Under the pieces are notes generated by a model. The model saw only the letters and a program-made list of their open reading frames with translations, did no database searches and was not told the origin of the DNA. Positions 10,273 through 22,223 of a stretch of DNA of 64,000 nucleotides are shown here, piece after piece. This DNA is from Vicia villosa (taxonomy: Eukaryota; Streptophyta; Magnoliopsida; Fabales; Fabaceae), in assembly GCF_029867415.1 (NCBI RefSeq), contig NW_026706265.1, positions 124,001-188,000 of the forward strand. The letters run 5' to 3'. The position numbers and the translations under genes are program-made. How positions within the stretch are numbered: position 1 is the stretch's first letter; each line of letters opens with the position of its first letter.

Positions 10273-11184
10273 CAATGCAAGACATGTAAACCAACAACAG
10301 AAATTAGGGTTTAGGGTTTAGGAATGAAAAACTTCTTTGATTTGATATTAATTAAAAGATAAACCAAATACATAAATAAAAAAGAAGCTAACAAAACAAC
10401 TATAATACAGAATGATTGGGGTTTAGGGTTTTTCTAGATATTGATGAATCAAACAACTCAACTCTATTGCACAACAGTTGAAATATAATAACAACCACAA
10501 TTCACAAGCCACTCAAATCCTATAAACAAGAATCTGTTGAGATAAATTTTAAGAAAAACAGTTGAAGAGAGATGAAAAACCTGTATGTGAGAATGAGAAT
10601 GAACAATAGAGAACAAGGGAGGAATGATCGACGATTTCAGTGAGGTCGGTGCTTCACAAACCGCGGAAGAGGGAGAGACTGAGAATCGCACCTCGTCTTT
10701 CTGGTTCAATTTCGGTCTTTTGTATTCTTATACTACGGCACTCTTTTTTTATTTAAAGATTATAAATTAAAATAGTAAAAAAGAGATATTTTAATTAAAT
10801 AAAAGGATAAAATTAAGAGTAAAGTGATAAATTTAGAGATTTTTTTTTTGAAATAATCAAGTTTTTCCTTTTAAATATCATGATAATTATTATTTTTAAT
10901 TATAACTAAAATATTTCAAATAAAAAATATCACAGTTAAGACGAGGCGTCACTGATAATGGTGCATACATAAAAAAAATATACATAGGCGGGGACAATCC
11001 CTCACACATACATTATCGATGCGTCATTAGAAATGGCACATGTCCTATAGGTCATAAAAGAGGCGACATGTCCCCTGACGCGTATATGTACCAGATTTTT
11101 TTCTTAAATTAAAGTTACAATTAATTAAAAATTACAAAAATGGGTAATAAAGTAATAAATTATTATTATTTAATTTAAATAGCA
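10273..11184. other. Original upstream region of F-box gene; telo-box motifs
   Basis: After the hAT element comes a stretch with TTAGGGTTTAGGGTTTAGG at 10303-10321 and GGGTTTAGGGTTT at 10420-10432. These are telomere-like telo-box motifs, which occur in plant promoters. An 81-codon minus-strand frame at 10464-10709 has no recognisable domain and is not called. Near 10940-11090 are repeated GCGTCA/GGCGACATGTCCCC-like motifs of unknown origin. Confidence 0.4.
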
Positions 11185-11220
11185 CTAGTAATATACTCGT
11201 GCCTATGCACGGGTACGGTA
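11185..11220 (-). mobile_element. Helitron 3' terminus
   Basis: Read on the minus strand, a hairpin CCCGTGC-ATAG-GCACG is followed after a short AT spacer by CTAG and then T in the flank. This is the classic Helitron 3' end. The body would extend toward higher coordinates, but I could not place the TC start. It resembles the Helitron end at 48780-48808. Confidence 0.65.
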
Positions 11221-11453
11221 TGATAAGCGCATTTGTTTTTAAAATGTAATAAAAAGTAAGAAAAATAAAGTTGTCTAACCAATAAAATTTATTATTTTAA
11301 AAAATAATAATAAATTGTAACCTATAATTTTTCATATATAAAAATATTTAAATTAATAATATATTTTTTGAAATATAAATATTATTATTTTTTTGACATT
11401 ATTTACAAAAATTCTGGAATTAATAGTAAATTTGTTCTCTGATAAAAATATAA

Positions 11454-11639
11454 GGGTCATGCTACCGTGTGCCCTAAGGGCACATGTTAGGGATACTATA
11501 ATTAGAAAAAGTTAAATATAATTAAATGCAATAGAATTATATTTAAAGTTTCAATACATTGAATATACACGTTCTAAAAAAATATTTCTATAAATATCTC
11601 ATTAACTTGTGTCATTGGGGCACATGTTAGCTTTTTCCC
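11454..11639. mobile_element. Mutator-like MITE, 186 bp
   Basis: A perfect 9-bp target-site duplication, AAAATATAA, flanks it (11445-11453 and 11640-11648). The ends are inverted: GGGTCATGCTACCGTGTGCCC against the complement of GGGCACATGTTAGCTTTTTCCC. A 9-bp duplication is the mark of Mutator-type transposition. Confidence 0.8.
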
Positions 11640-12418
11640 AAAATATAATTACTTTTTTTTCTATGTTTGAATTCATATATTGTTTTAGGTATATTATTTT
11701 TTTTTAATTATACAAAAAAGATAATAGTTATTGTAATAATGACCGTATAGTAAAAGTGATACAAAATAATATTACAATTGTACCATAAGTTTAAAATTTG
11801 ATATCAATTATTATATTTTAATGATTTTTTTAGTCATGAAATTAGAAGAAATGTTAAAGATTTTTTATTTTTAGAAAGTAGAATAATTGTAATTTTTTAA
11901 AACTATATTAAAAATATTTATATTAAAAAATATTTAAAGAAAATAAAATAAATATGTATGTTGATATGAATTATAATTGAATGGGAGAATATAAAATTTA
12001 CAAAACTTTATCATAGTGATATTTATTTAGTTAATATTTAAATAAAATTGGAAATTGAATAATAGATAAAATTAATAGAAAATAAAATTGATTGAATTTA
12101 ATTACAAATAGATGATGAAATATGTATGAATATTTTTAATTGAGAAGAATGGGTTTGAATTTGGTTAAATAGAAACGACAATAAATTGATTACAAAGAAA
12201 ATATATTTGTTTAAGACATAATTGATCTTAAATATATTTCAATGACAAATATTAATATGACAAATTAAGGTAAATTTTTAAAAGGAATGTATTGTTCCTT
12301 TTATTCTTTACTACTTAAAAATACGTTTTTATATATTTTAATAATATTTATAATCAATTTATAAGTGACATTGTATTTATGTAATCATTAGTTTTACAAA
12401 TATCAATTAATAACATAC

Positions 12419-12495
<77 letters not shown>

Positions 12496-13751
12496 ATTGA
12501 TAGCAACGATTTTTTGTATTTGCTCCTCACTTCTATATAAATGTATTTTAATCTAAAAAATTAGTAAAAAAAATATTAATTTTTCATGCTAATTTTAAAA
12601 AAATATATTATACAAAAAATAATAGTAATTTTGTAAATTAAAAAAAATTGTTGGTTTGTAAAAAATAAATTATTGTTTTTCTTTTAACTTAAATTTAAGA
12701 TAAATAATTTAGGTATATCATGATAATGTTTTATAGAAAATGAAGTTTTTTTTTAGAAATACTATAAATAAATCTTGTTATCTAAATTTTGAGATCTCAT
12801 CAAAACTTATTTTCAATGTAGATGTATTTTCTCTCTCCCAAAAAATAATTAAAAAAATAGTTATTATAATAATTTTTTAGATCTAAATAGTACAATAAAA
12901 ATTAACATTTTTTAAATGTATTAACTTAAAAGAGAAGAAAGTGATGTAGATATATTAGTTTTTTTTTCTTGAAAATACTTTAACAAAATATTGTAAAAAA
13001 TATAGTTGAAACTTATTCTTTTTGTCTTTCTGTATCTTTATTAATTATCAATTACAAACATTAATAAAAAAAATAATTAATAAGAAACTTTGTAACGGAA
13101 AATAATAAAAAAACAATTCTAATTTGGTTATTCAAGATTCTCATTTGTTGCCATATATATTAAAATAAATTCTTACTAAAAATATGATAATAAATTCTTT
13201 TTAAAAATATTTATTAATATTTTACATATCAAATATATTGATTTCATCTATAATTTTATTCTTTAATATGATTATTTTAATAATAACTAAATTTATTTAG
13301 ATTAAAAAATTATCATAATACCCTCAACGCATTTATTGAGGCATATGAACCTAGATTTAGCTTTTTGAAAAAAGCAACCGCCTATCCTAGTAATGGTAGT
13401 GGAGCGTTGAATCCCAATTTTCTAAGAAGACAATGATTATTCCCTTGACTCATTCTTTGCATTATCTCTAACCAAGACAAGTTACTTTCTATGTTTTCTT
13501 ATCTTATATGAGTGAGGCGTATCACAAACGATGTCATCCTCTCGTGATGATATGATCATGTCTTCCTTTGTGGACTATATGATCTCATCGCCTGTTGTGA
13601 ATCCTCACAAATACAACACTATAAATAATAAATAATTTTAATTAAATTTTAATAAAAAACTTTTTTTTTAAATGTCACTAAGATTTTGTATTTATATTTT
13701 GAATGGAAAATAAGAATATATTAATATTGACCCTTTAAAGGATAGTGAACC
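11640..13751. other. Very AT-rich intergenic DNA
   Basis: Long AT-rich sequence including the (TA)n tract at 12426-12490. Part may be the body of the minus-strand Helitron ending at 11185. No coding frame is credible. Confidence 0.5.
12426..12490. repeat. (TA)n microsatellite
   Basis: An uninterrupted TA run of about 32 units. Confidence 0.95.
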
Positions 13752-15754
13752 TGTAACACCCGTTTTATTTTCATATTTTGTTTAATTGTGTGCTATGTGA
13801 CTTATTTAATTATTATGTGTTAATTAAGTGCTTATGTGATACTTGTGTTATTTATTGAGTTTTAATAGTAAATAACATAAGTTAGTTAGTTAGGTGAGTT
13901 ATTGGGCCTAAGTTGGCATTAGTAAGTGAAGGGTGTTAATTAGAGCCCATTAGCAATTGAGAATTAGTGAGGGTTTTAGCAAAACAAGAGAATTGAAGGG
14001 AATTGGGGATTAGAACTCATTTGGAAAAGTTGTGAAAGAAGAGAAGAGAGAAGAGGAGAATCCCAAGGTTGAAGATAGAGTTGGCTTCAATCCAAAACCT
14101 AAGGTAAGGGTGGGGTTCTTTCATGCTAAAAAGGGATGTATGATGATGTTTAGGATGGGTTGGATTGTATGATTGAACCATGGATTATCTTTGTGTAGAA
14201 ATGTTAGGGTTTATGAACAAAATGTATGAATTTATGATTAGAAATGTGTTTTGATTGATGTTTGATGATAGATGATGGTAGATTTCGTGTTTATATATGT
14301 TTAATTGATGTTTAGAATGAGTTTTGGGTGGGAAAAGGGTGATTACGCAGGTCTATTACTGCTATCATTTTTCTGCAAAATCGCGCTCCCGCTAAGCGGA
14401 CGTGGGTTCGCTAAGCGGATGTTGTTTCATCTGGAAAAATAAAGAGGCTCGCTAAGCGGAGCCAGTCCTCTAAATAGAGCCTGTTTCGTAAAAAAATTCT
14501 GCCACACGCCGCTTGAAGCAGAGTTATTGAAATTTCATTTCCATAAGCGCGCTTGAAGGTCGCTAAGCGGACCTTGCTGTGCAAAACTTGTTCAAACTTT
14601 GAAATGATGAATCTTTTGAATCGTAACTCCTTCCTATGTGCTGTTTGAACCTCCATGAAGCTCTAATTGATGTCTTTCCATTGTATATGCTTTGTATATC
14701 TTTGGAAACTCTTTTTAATCTTTTTCTTGAATTGGATTGTTATATGATGTGAATGTTGTTGTGAGATGAATTATTGTCGTATGATGATGATGCAACATGG
14801 TGACGTGTTAATTGACGTGATGCATTCTTATGAATGATGGTGGTTTCTTTGTTGTTGAAGTTCTACATTTTATTGAAAATGTTCGATGGTTGTTTAGACG
14901 ATGTTGTGACGTATTGTTATGTTGTATTTATGGATGTGCATCTTGAGTCGCATCCATTGCATATTGCATGCCTGAAACTTATGGCAAACACGACGGCCTG
15001 GAAACTATGGCAACCACGACGGCCGTAATGGAAAATAGCGACGATGTGCCCAATGGCAACTTTTGAGACAATGGGAGTTTTACTCCGAATGGTACCACAT
15101 GCATTTGCATAAGTCGAGTCACATTTGAATTGCATTTGATGTTGCTTTGAGTGTGTGTTTGTTGTGATGTGATGATGAGATATTGTTGCGACGTGATGAT
15201 GAGATGTTATTGCGATATATTGAACTCGTAATTGTGAATGAATATGTGTCATACTTGTTTATTGACATGGTTACCGTTTTATAAGATGTTTGAATAATGT
15301 GAATTATTGGTAACATGTTATATTATGAGAAGTGGTGATATATGTATGATCTTTACTATGTTTTGAATATCATACGTTTCTTTATGATGAATGATATCTC
15401 ACCCCTTCTGTTTGAATGTTACCCTTTGATGGTAACGTGTAGGTAACAACGTGGAGTAGTCGTTTACCTTTTAGCTCGTGTCGGTGTGTCTAGGCTCTGA
15501 TACGTAGCACTCGGGGGACGTCTAGCTTGTTTTGACTATGTCTTGCAGTCTTGTCGTTTTTGTTATTATATTTGGATATTGTCATCTCTCATTGGATTAT
15601 GTGGTTATGTCCTATAGAGATATGTTGGATTTTTGGTTGCCCATGTTTGGCATGTATGACTTGGATTATGTTGTTGATGTTGTTCTGCTGCGATATTATG
15701 ACTATTTGAGCATTGATGTTGAATAGAAGTGATTTTCCTCCGTATAACTTGCTA

Positions 15755-15852
<98 letters not shown>

Positions 15853-15968
15853 AGCATGTGTATGATTTGTTTTACGATGTAATTGTGACGCCTCAAATGT
15901 GATGTATGTTTTGAGATTTTTCACTCTAATTTTCCTGTATATGTTCGGGGTAGATTTGGGGTGTTATA
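13752..15968 (+). mobile_element. Solo LTR, 2217 bp (Ty3-like)
   Basis: It begins TGTAACACCCG and ends GGGGTGTTATA (expected TGTTACA, one change), and is flanked by GAACC at 13747-13751 and 15969-15973. A perfect 5-bp duplication with no internal coding region identifies a solo LTR left by LTR-LTR recombination. The interior holds four copies of CGCTAAGCGGA between 14390 and 14580 and a compound (TA)n(TG)n tract at 15757-15852. The TGTAACACCC start is common in plant Ty3 LTRs; finer lineage is not determined. Confidence 0.85.
15757..15852. repeat. Compound (TA)n(TG)n microsatellite
   Basis: A TA run is followed by a TG run broken once by TATG. It creates His/Thr- and Tyr/Ile-repeat frames on the minus strand that are not genes. 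Confidence 0.95.
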
Positions 15969-16015
15969 GAACCCATATATTAATACATGCTTCATAACCA
16001 AATATGGTTGTCTAC

Positions 16016-17843
16016 TGTTGGAAGGAATAGTTTCAGTTAGAGTTTGATAATCTAACTTTGATGAAAAATAAATTGTGAGTCACTTCTAACACCTATATTT
16101 AAAGTGGATTTTCAAAGAACTTTTAGCCCTTTGTTATAATTTTCAAAGAGTAGTCTCTAAACAAGGATGGTATGGCTACTTCAGCATGCTATATGGATTC
16201 TCTTACTCATCACATTCTTCTTCTGAACTGTGAGCTTAGGTAAGGAAGTCTCTCTCATTTGTGATTGAGCAAGGAAGTCCAAAATTGTGAGTTTAGACAA
16301 GGAAGTCTCTTCTAGGTGTGATTGATCAAGGAAGTCATGAACTGTGAGTTTAGACAAGAAAGTCTCTTTCAGGTGTGATTGAGCAAGGAAGTCCTGAACG
16401 AGTGTGTTTAGCCAAGGAAGTCTCTTTCAGAGTATTTGAGCAAGAAGTCTTGGACTAGTGTGTTTAAGCAAGTTGTAATTATGTTTTGATTATAGTGAAA
16501 AGATCTTATGTGACAAGAGAACTTAACTACTCTCGTTATAAAGGAACCAGGATAATTGTTGTGTGTAATTTACTTATTGCTTCTGCAGTTTAATTTATTT
16601 TGTTGTTGTTTACTCTAGCTTAGAATTTAAGCTTGGTTAGATCCAGAAGTTGTTGTTTCTAGAAAATAAAAAGTTATCAAATACACAATTAAGCCCCTTA
16701 TTAATTCCATGTTTTTTGTAATTGGCATAATTTTTTTAAAACATAGTTCTTAACTGATGTTAAGCAAGATGTTGAAACATCTTGTTCTGCTGTTATAACA
16801 AGTTCAGTTGTTATGCGTTTTGACATATGTTGTGACATCTACACCAGAACATCCTGACAGTCCAGACTGGTTTTTAAACCTTGAAAAATTTGATTGAAAA
16901 ATATAAGAATCTGGAATATTCAGATAATTATTACAGACGCAGACAATTAAGAGATGATTAGGACAAATGCAGATTAGTCTATGATTTTAGAAAAAGAATA
17001 TTTTATATTTCTTTTGAAAAACTAAGATTTTATTTTATTTTACTTTATTTGTTTCTATTATGTGTAAAGATCTTGCAGTTGTTTTCAAAAAAAGAGAATA
17101 TTGGATTCAGTTTAAAGTCCAAGCCCATTCTGCAAGTATCTATAAAAAGAAACTTGGGAAACCTAGTTTGCAAAGCATTCACACAAGGAAAACTGTGGGT
17201 GCAATAAGGGTTGTTGTTTTGGGAGTCTCTCAATTTCTTCGTGTGCTTTGTTCTTTGTGTCACTCATGTATCTTCTGATACATTGAGGTGAATTTGTGTT
17301 CTCACTCGTGAAGCTTTTAAGCAAGAGAGTTGAGTGGTGTTCTTGATCAAAGCTTTTAAGAAAGGTCAAGCATTATTCTTAGATAGGGTGCTTAAGTAAG
17401 TATTTTTATTGGAAAGTGTAATCTTTCTATTTGGGTTTCCTTGGTCACATGGTGTATGATTGTTTTATCACTATGGTGATTGGTGGTGGAATGTCGACTT
17501 CTCAGGTCTAGATGTCAAATTCTAGGTAGAAGTAGTGTTGGGTAGTGATTAGGCGAGAATTTCTAAACTAGGGGTGTTTAGTCTTTGAACTAATACTACT
17601 GATAGTGAACTTCCTTCCTGGTTTGGTAGCCCCCAGATTAGGTGTTGTTCGCACTGGACTGGGTTAACAATTCATTGTGTTATTTATCATTTTGTCATTT
17701 ACTTTTAGTTTCGATAAGTATGTTGTAAGTCAGCATATGTTATAACATCTGTCTAGTCATTTTGTGTTGTTAGGACATCTGTCTTGACATTTGTTGTAAG
17801 TGCCAGAATTTCTCCCCCTTCTTGTGTATTTTTCTCACCTTCA
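16016..17843 (+). mobile_element. SIRE/Maximus-like copia LTR remnant
   Basis: The right end reads TTCTCACCTTCA after a CCCCCTTCTTGTGTATTTTT stretch, very like the end of the complete solo LTR at 29768-32353. A possible start is TGTTGG at 16016, but no matching target-site duplication flanks the pair, so the left limit is uncertain. A 57-bp tandem repeat lies inside. Confidence 0.5.
16224..16480. repeat. 57-bp tandem repeat, about 4.5 units
   Basis: Units alternate AAGGAAGTCTCTTTCAGG and GTGATTGAGCAAGGAAGTC, with GTGAGTTTAG landmarks near 16230, 16287, 16344 and 16402. It lies within the SIRE-like LTR remnant. Confidence 0.8.
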
Positions 17844-18460
17844 AATGACGGGTTCACCATAATCCCTCTCATGTTCTTCCGCAATTTCTTAGCCATGTCA
17901 TGTTAGTAATCTCAAGTACAAGAGGAAAATATTAGAGGGGAAAAGAGGTAACCGCTCAAGAATAAAGAAGAAAGGGAAGTCTAAAGGAAAGTGACTCTAG
18001 TTTTTCTTGTATTTATGTATTGACAATGTAGAAAGAAAGATGTTTTTATCAATAATCATATCTCTCGCACGTAACATTCAAGTATTTTTGTTTCCAAGAA
18101 AGATCATAATTACGCCTTCGAATAGACGTTTGACGTTACAAACAGAAGAAGCATGAAAAGGGTGGTTGGTAATCAAGGACTAAATCTTCCAACCCCTCAC
18201 CTTGATATTCAAGCACGAGGACAGGCGGGGTGGGACAACTATTAAGGACCGACCACACCTCCCTTATCTGACCATCTTGAGATAGAACACTCGAGATCTA
18301 AATATATCAATTGAACATTCAGTTGACTTTTAGAATATTCTTCTGACCACTAGACTATCATGTACCCAGTTGTAGGAAATTCATGCCTCAGGCACACCCA
18401 ACGGTTCTCCGCATTCCACACCTGAAAGATAGCAAGGCCGTTATTCCTCTTCCATATATA
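17844..18460. other. Intergenic or retroelement-derived, no gene seen
   Basis: No coding frame. The second half leads into LTR-like promoter sequence (next entry). Confidence 0.4.
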
Positions 18461-18890
18461 AATGGAATATTGTCATTTCAGATAACAAATTTTAAACACC
18501 ATTTGAATGATCTATAGTGACTTGAGCGTTGAAGTGTTAATCTTGCAAATACACCCCTAATTTGTCACACCGAAAGCTTTACTCCACCTTCGCTTCCGCA
18601 ACTCTCTCTATTTATGGCTTCAGAACTGTAAAAATCTATTTATTTTATTATTAATCACATATTTTATGTATTCAACTTTATATTTATATAGCTATCTATA
18701 TGTGTACATATTAAATATATTTTTTTTAAAATTAATATTTACTATTGATCTTACCTGATCAAACTGGGGGGATGTACCTGCAAGGTACTCCGATGTCAAA
18801 GTAAGAAGAGATAGCAATCAGAGTGCAAGTACAAGGTAAGAGTAAGAATGAATAAAGTTACCTGACCCTCTAGTGAAAGAGGGTATTTAT
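18461..18890. repeat. Two inverted LTR-like promoter pieces
   Basis: On the plus strand, a TATATAAA box near 18465 is followed by TGACTTGAGCGTTGAAGTG and CTTGCAAATACACCCC. On the minus strand, a TATAAATACCC box near 18885 is followed by ACATCGGAGTACC and TTGCAGGTACATCCCCCC. These are matching R/U5-like features of Ty3-type LTRs in opposite orientation, so two related LTR fragments face each other. Confidence 0.5.
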
Positions 18891-19330
18891 AGCCCCCAGC
18901 GCTGGGCCAAGATCTTCATATTGGATTGGATGCCCAAGCCCAAAATGGAGACTACCAGGATTCTACGAGTGTAGTGGAGACCAACACGGGGTCTCCATCC
19001 TAGGTCAACCACTTCGAAGTTTCAGGGGGAGACGCAGTCTTCTCGGAAGCGCATGGACTCCACCTTATTTGGAGAGTAGAAGGTGAAAGAACCATACGAG
19101 GAGGAGGGTCCTCGGAGAGAAGGGTAGACAGAGGTGCTCGTAGACGGCGCCTGCTCGAGATCCTGTAGGAAGTCTTGCTCGGTCCCTAGTTCCCAACCGA
19201 GGGGCTCGTGGACTTGCCAGTCTAAACCTAATGTGATTCATGCTCGGTGAACGGGCAAGAGTGGTCCCTGGTGACGAGGAGATTGAGTGGGCCTTCTCTT
19301 AGGTTAGGCTGAATTTGGGCCTTACGCTAT
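18891..19330 (-). other. Probable U3 part of the minus-strand LTR fragment
   Basis: Non-coding and less AT-rich than its surroundings. It is continuous with the minus-strand promoter piece and ends where the Ogre-like LTR start TGTCGCTACTGC appears at 19331. Confidence 0.35.
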
Positions 19331-20004
19331 GTCGCTACTGCAAAAAAAATAACCAGAGTCGCCACTAACATATTTATCCCATCGAGGGAAAGGAATATCA
19401 GAAAACCTAACAGGAATAAGAACAAGATCTTGCGACCAAAGAATAGGGTACGGGAGTTGGTTATGCGAGGGGAAGGTGTTAGCACCCCTCATGTCCGTCG
19501 TACTTGACAGGATCCACCTGTGTTTGTTTCTAATAAAAGGGTGTCTACTAATGTCTAAAGCCTAATGCCAAGGGGAAATGCATGCAAAAAGAGGAAAGGA
19601 AAAGCACGGGGAAAAGAAATAATATTTACAACATTGTGCTCGTTCAAGCCCCGTGACTCGATGCCTACATATCCCTTTCAGGAATCAGAGCGCCATAGTT
19701 CGGCTCAATAGCTTCTATTTGTTTTGTGTTTTTGGTGAACAATACTAAGTTCACATTCCACCGATGCTTGACCTTGGGATACTTATACGCCTAATTCGTG
19801 GAAAGAAAATAGCATGTTCTTAAAAAAAGGAAGGTGAATTGGTTTGTTTTTTTATGTAAATCAATGATGAATGAGACCCACTTCTAGGCCTCGCATCACT
19901 TCATTACTTTGCTTAACCTTTGAGTATTTACTAGGTATTTCAGGTGTTTTTGTTGGTGTTTTATAAGGGAAAGATTTGTGACTTGAATCATACAAAAAGT
20001 ATAT

Positions 20005-20175
20005 AAGTAGTAGAGAAACAGACTAGGGTCTACACTGCACTCGCTTCTCTTCCACTAACAAGTAGTAGAGAAACAGACCAAGATCTACACCCCACTTGCT
20101 TCTCTCCCACTAAGGTAAGTAGTAAAGAAGCAGACTAGGGTCTACACCCCACTCGTTTATTTTCCACTAAAAAGT
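20005..20175. repeat. About 57-bp tandem repeat, 3 units
   Basis: Units start AAGTAGTAGAGAAACAGAC and contain TCTACACCCCACTCGCTTCT. It lies inside the Ogre-like LTR. Confidence 0.8.
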
Positions 20176-21841
20176 AGTAGCATGATTCGCATCGTTATTT
20201 ATTAGCTGTTTTAAAAGTGAAAAAAGAAAAACATGAAGAAGGGGAATGACTAACAAAGGGAATCTCTATCCTAATGTTATCATGTTAATTCTACCTAAAT
20301 GTTAGGGTTTTTAGAAAGGGAAGTATCTAGCCTAAAGTTGTCATGTAAAAGGTCTACAAATTCTAAAGTTTAAGGGAACATGCAATTGCAAGGTGGATAA
20401 GGAGAGAAGTTACAACTTCACAAGATATGATAACAAAGAACAACATAAAAGTTTAACAACACCTAAGAAAAGGCAACAAACAAATTCTATATGCAAGCAA
20501 TGAACACACTTCAAAAAGAAACCTAACTAAGTTAGTTTGAAAAGAATTGAAGTTTTGAAAAGATGGAACCTAAAAGATATTAGCTATAGGCAGCCAATAC
20601 ACATCACATTGTAGGTCAAGGACCTCTCATCAAATCATGTGGATTAACAAGTTTAAACCAAACACTTCATTGCACCTATACATGTTGACTAGGTTAAACA
20701 AGTGACGAAAGGTGAATGCGATTAGAAGGATGTTATTCATGAAAGGAATTCAACCAAGTCAGAAGTTATTGAACCTCTAAAAGGTTCTCAAACACCTAAG
20801 TTATCATGTCAAAAGCTTCACACAAAATTACAAGTCAATATGGACAAAATCTATGTTGGAAGCGCATTTGGGCCTAACTCAGAGGGTGTGAAAAATAAAA
20901 TGGCGCTAGACCTATGTCAAATCAAAGCATGGCCTAGACTTACTATCCATATTATTCCATTTTTATTATTTCATTATGCATGTTATTCTTTTAGCATGTC
21001 ACAATATTTTTTAGGCTATGGTTTTTATTAAAAGGTGACGCATGTAACTCATATCAATTGGTGCACTTATCACTTAAATGTAATAAGACAAAAACAAAGG
21101 CCAGCCAATAAGAATGCCACACGTGAATTGCTAATGATTGAAATAGGACAAAAATAGAACAAAGCTAGGAATCAAAACTAATCACGCTGTGCCACGTAAG
21201 CTGACAAAGATCTTTATGAAACCGAAAGCGAAAGATCTTTCAAAACCCAAAGCATACTTTCAAAACCCTAACATATAAAATCTTCATGAAAGCGAAAGAT
21301 CTTTACACCAAAACAATCCTTATGCCATGTAGAACTCAAACACACAATTTAAACGTTCAAATAGCAATTATTTCATGCAAATCGAATCAGAGCTCAAGAA
21401 TGAAAAGTTGAACACAAATGCATCAAATAACGCCGCAATTAGTGGAGCTAACCCAGCCTCCTTGGCATGAGGAGCTCACAGATGCATATGTCCTAGTACA
21501 TTTTTCTAGAATTCTAAGAGAGTTTAAGGTTTACCTCAAAATTCTTGAATCGACAATAAAGAAAACTCTACAATGCTGCTTCCAATCCCTTATCCCTTGA
21601 TGATGATGATGAAAGATCTTCAGAAATGAGCAAGAAGATACTAGGAAATAAACTCATAAATGAGGTGTTGTCTACTCCTTTAAAGATCTGTGGCAATACA
21701 TGAAGCTCGATGGAGAGAGGAACGATAATGATTAAGCTTGAAGATGAAGGTTGATAAAGCGAGTTAATGATGAATACGCTGAGAGTTTGAAGGTGATGAG
21801 GTGATGAAGATGAAGGTTGTTGGAGGTAGTTAGAGAAACGG

Positions 21842-21845
<4 letters not shown>

Positions 21846-21921
<76 letters not shown>
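21846..21921. repeat. (GA)n microsatellite
   Basis: A run of about 38 GA units inside the Ogre-like LTR. Confidence 0.95.
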
Positions 21922-21930
<9 letters not shown>

Positions 21931-22223
21931 AGGGAGAAAGTGAAACTGTGAAAACAAGATTATGAAACATGAGTGTGAATTGTGAAGGATTAGTGTTTAT
22001 ATACCTAAGTATATGTGAGTTATGGTGGGGTGCTTTGTAGTGTAACTTTTTCTAAACTTAATGAGCAAGGCTTGGTGTTTATATGGAGTAAGCGTCTTTG
22101 TTGCTTTGTGCTTTCAGAATGTTGCATGGTATTCTATGGCAACTGGTGGTGTTGTTCGCATACGTGTTGCAGCAACTACGTGTTGGTCCTTGTGCCAAGA
22201 CCACTTTGCATGTTTATATCTTC

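Noticed and set aside
10303..10432. Possible interstitial telomere
   Set aside because: Only two or three TTTAGGG-like units each; better read as telo-box motifs.
10464..10709. 81-codon minus-strand frame as a small gene upstream of the F-box gene
   Set aside because: No domain, no clear start context; could equally be UTR or chance.
15589..15924. 111-codon His/Thr-repeat minus-strand frame
   Set aside because: It is a translation of the (TA)n(TG)n tract.
16016..17843. Complete SIRE-like solo LTR
   Set aside because: The right end is convincing but no duplication matches the supposed left end (TCTAC against AATGA), so only a remnant is claimed.
21568..21957. 129-codon frame with a Leu-Ser run
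   Set aside because: It is a translation of the (GA)n tract in an Ogre-like LTR; no domain.
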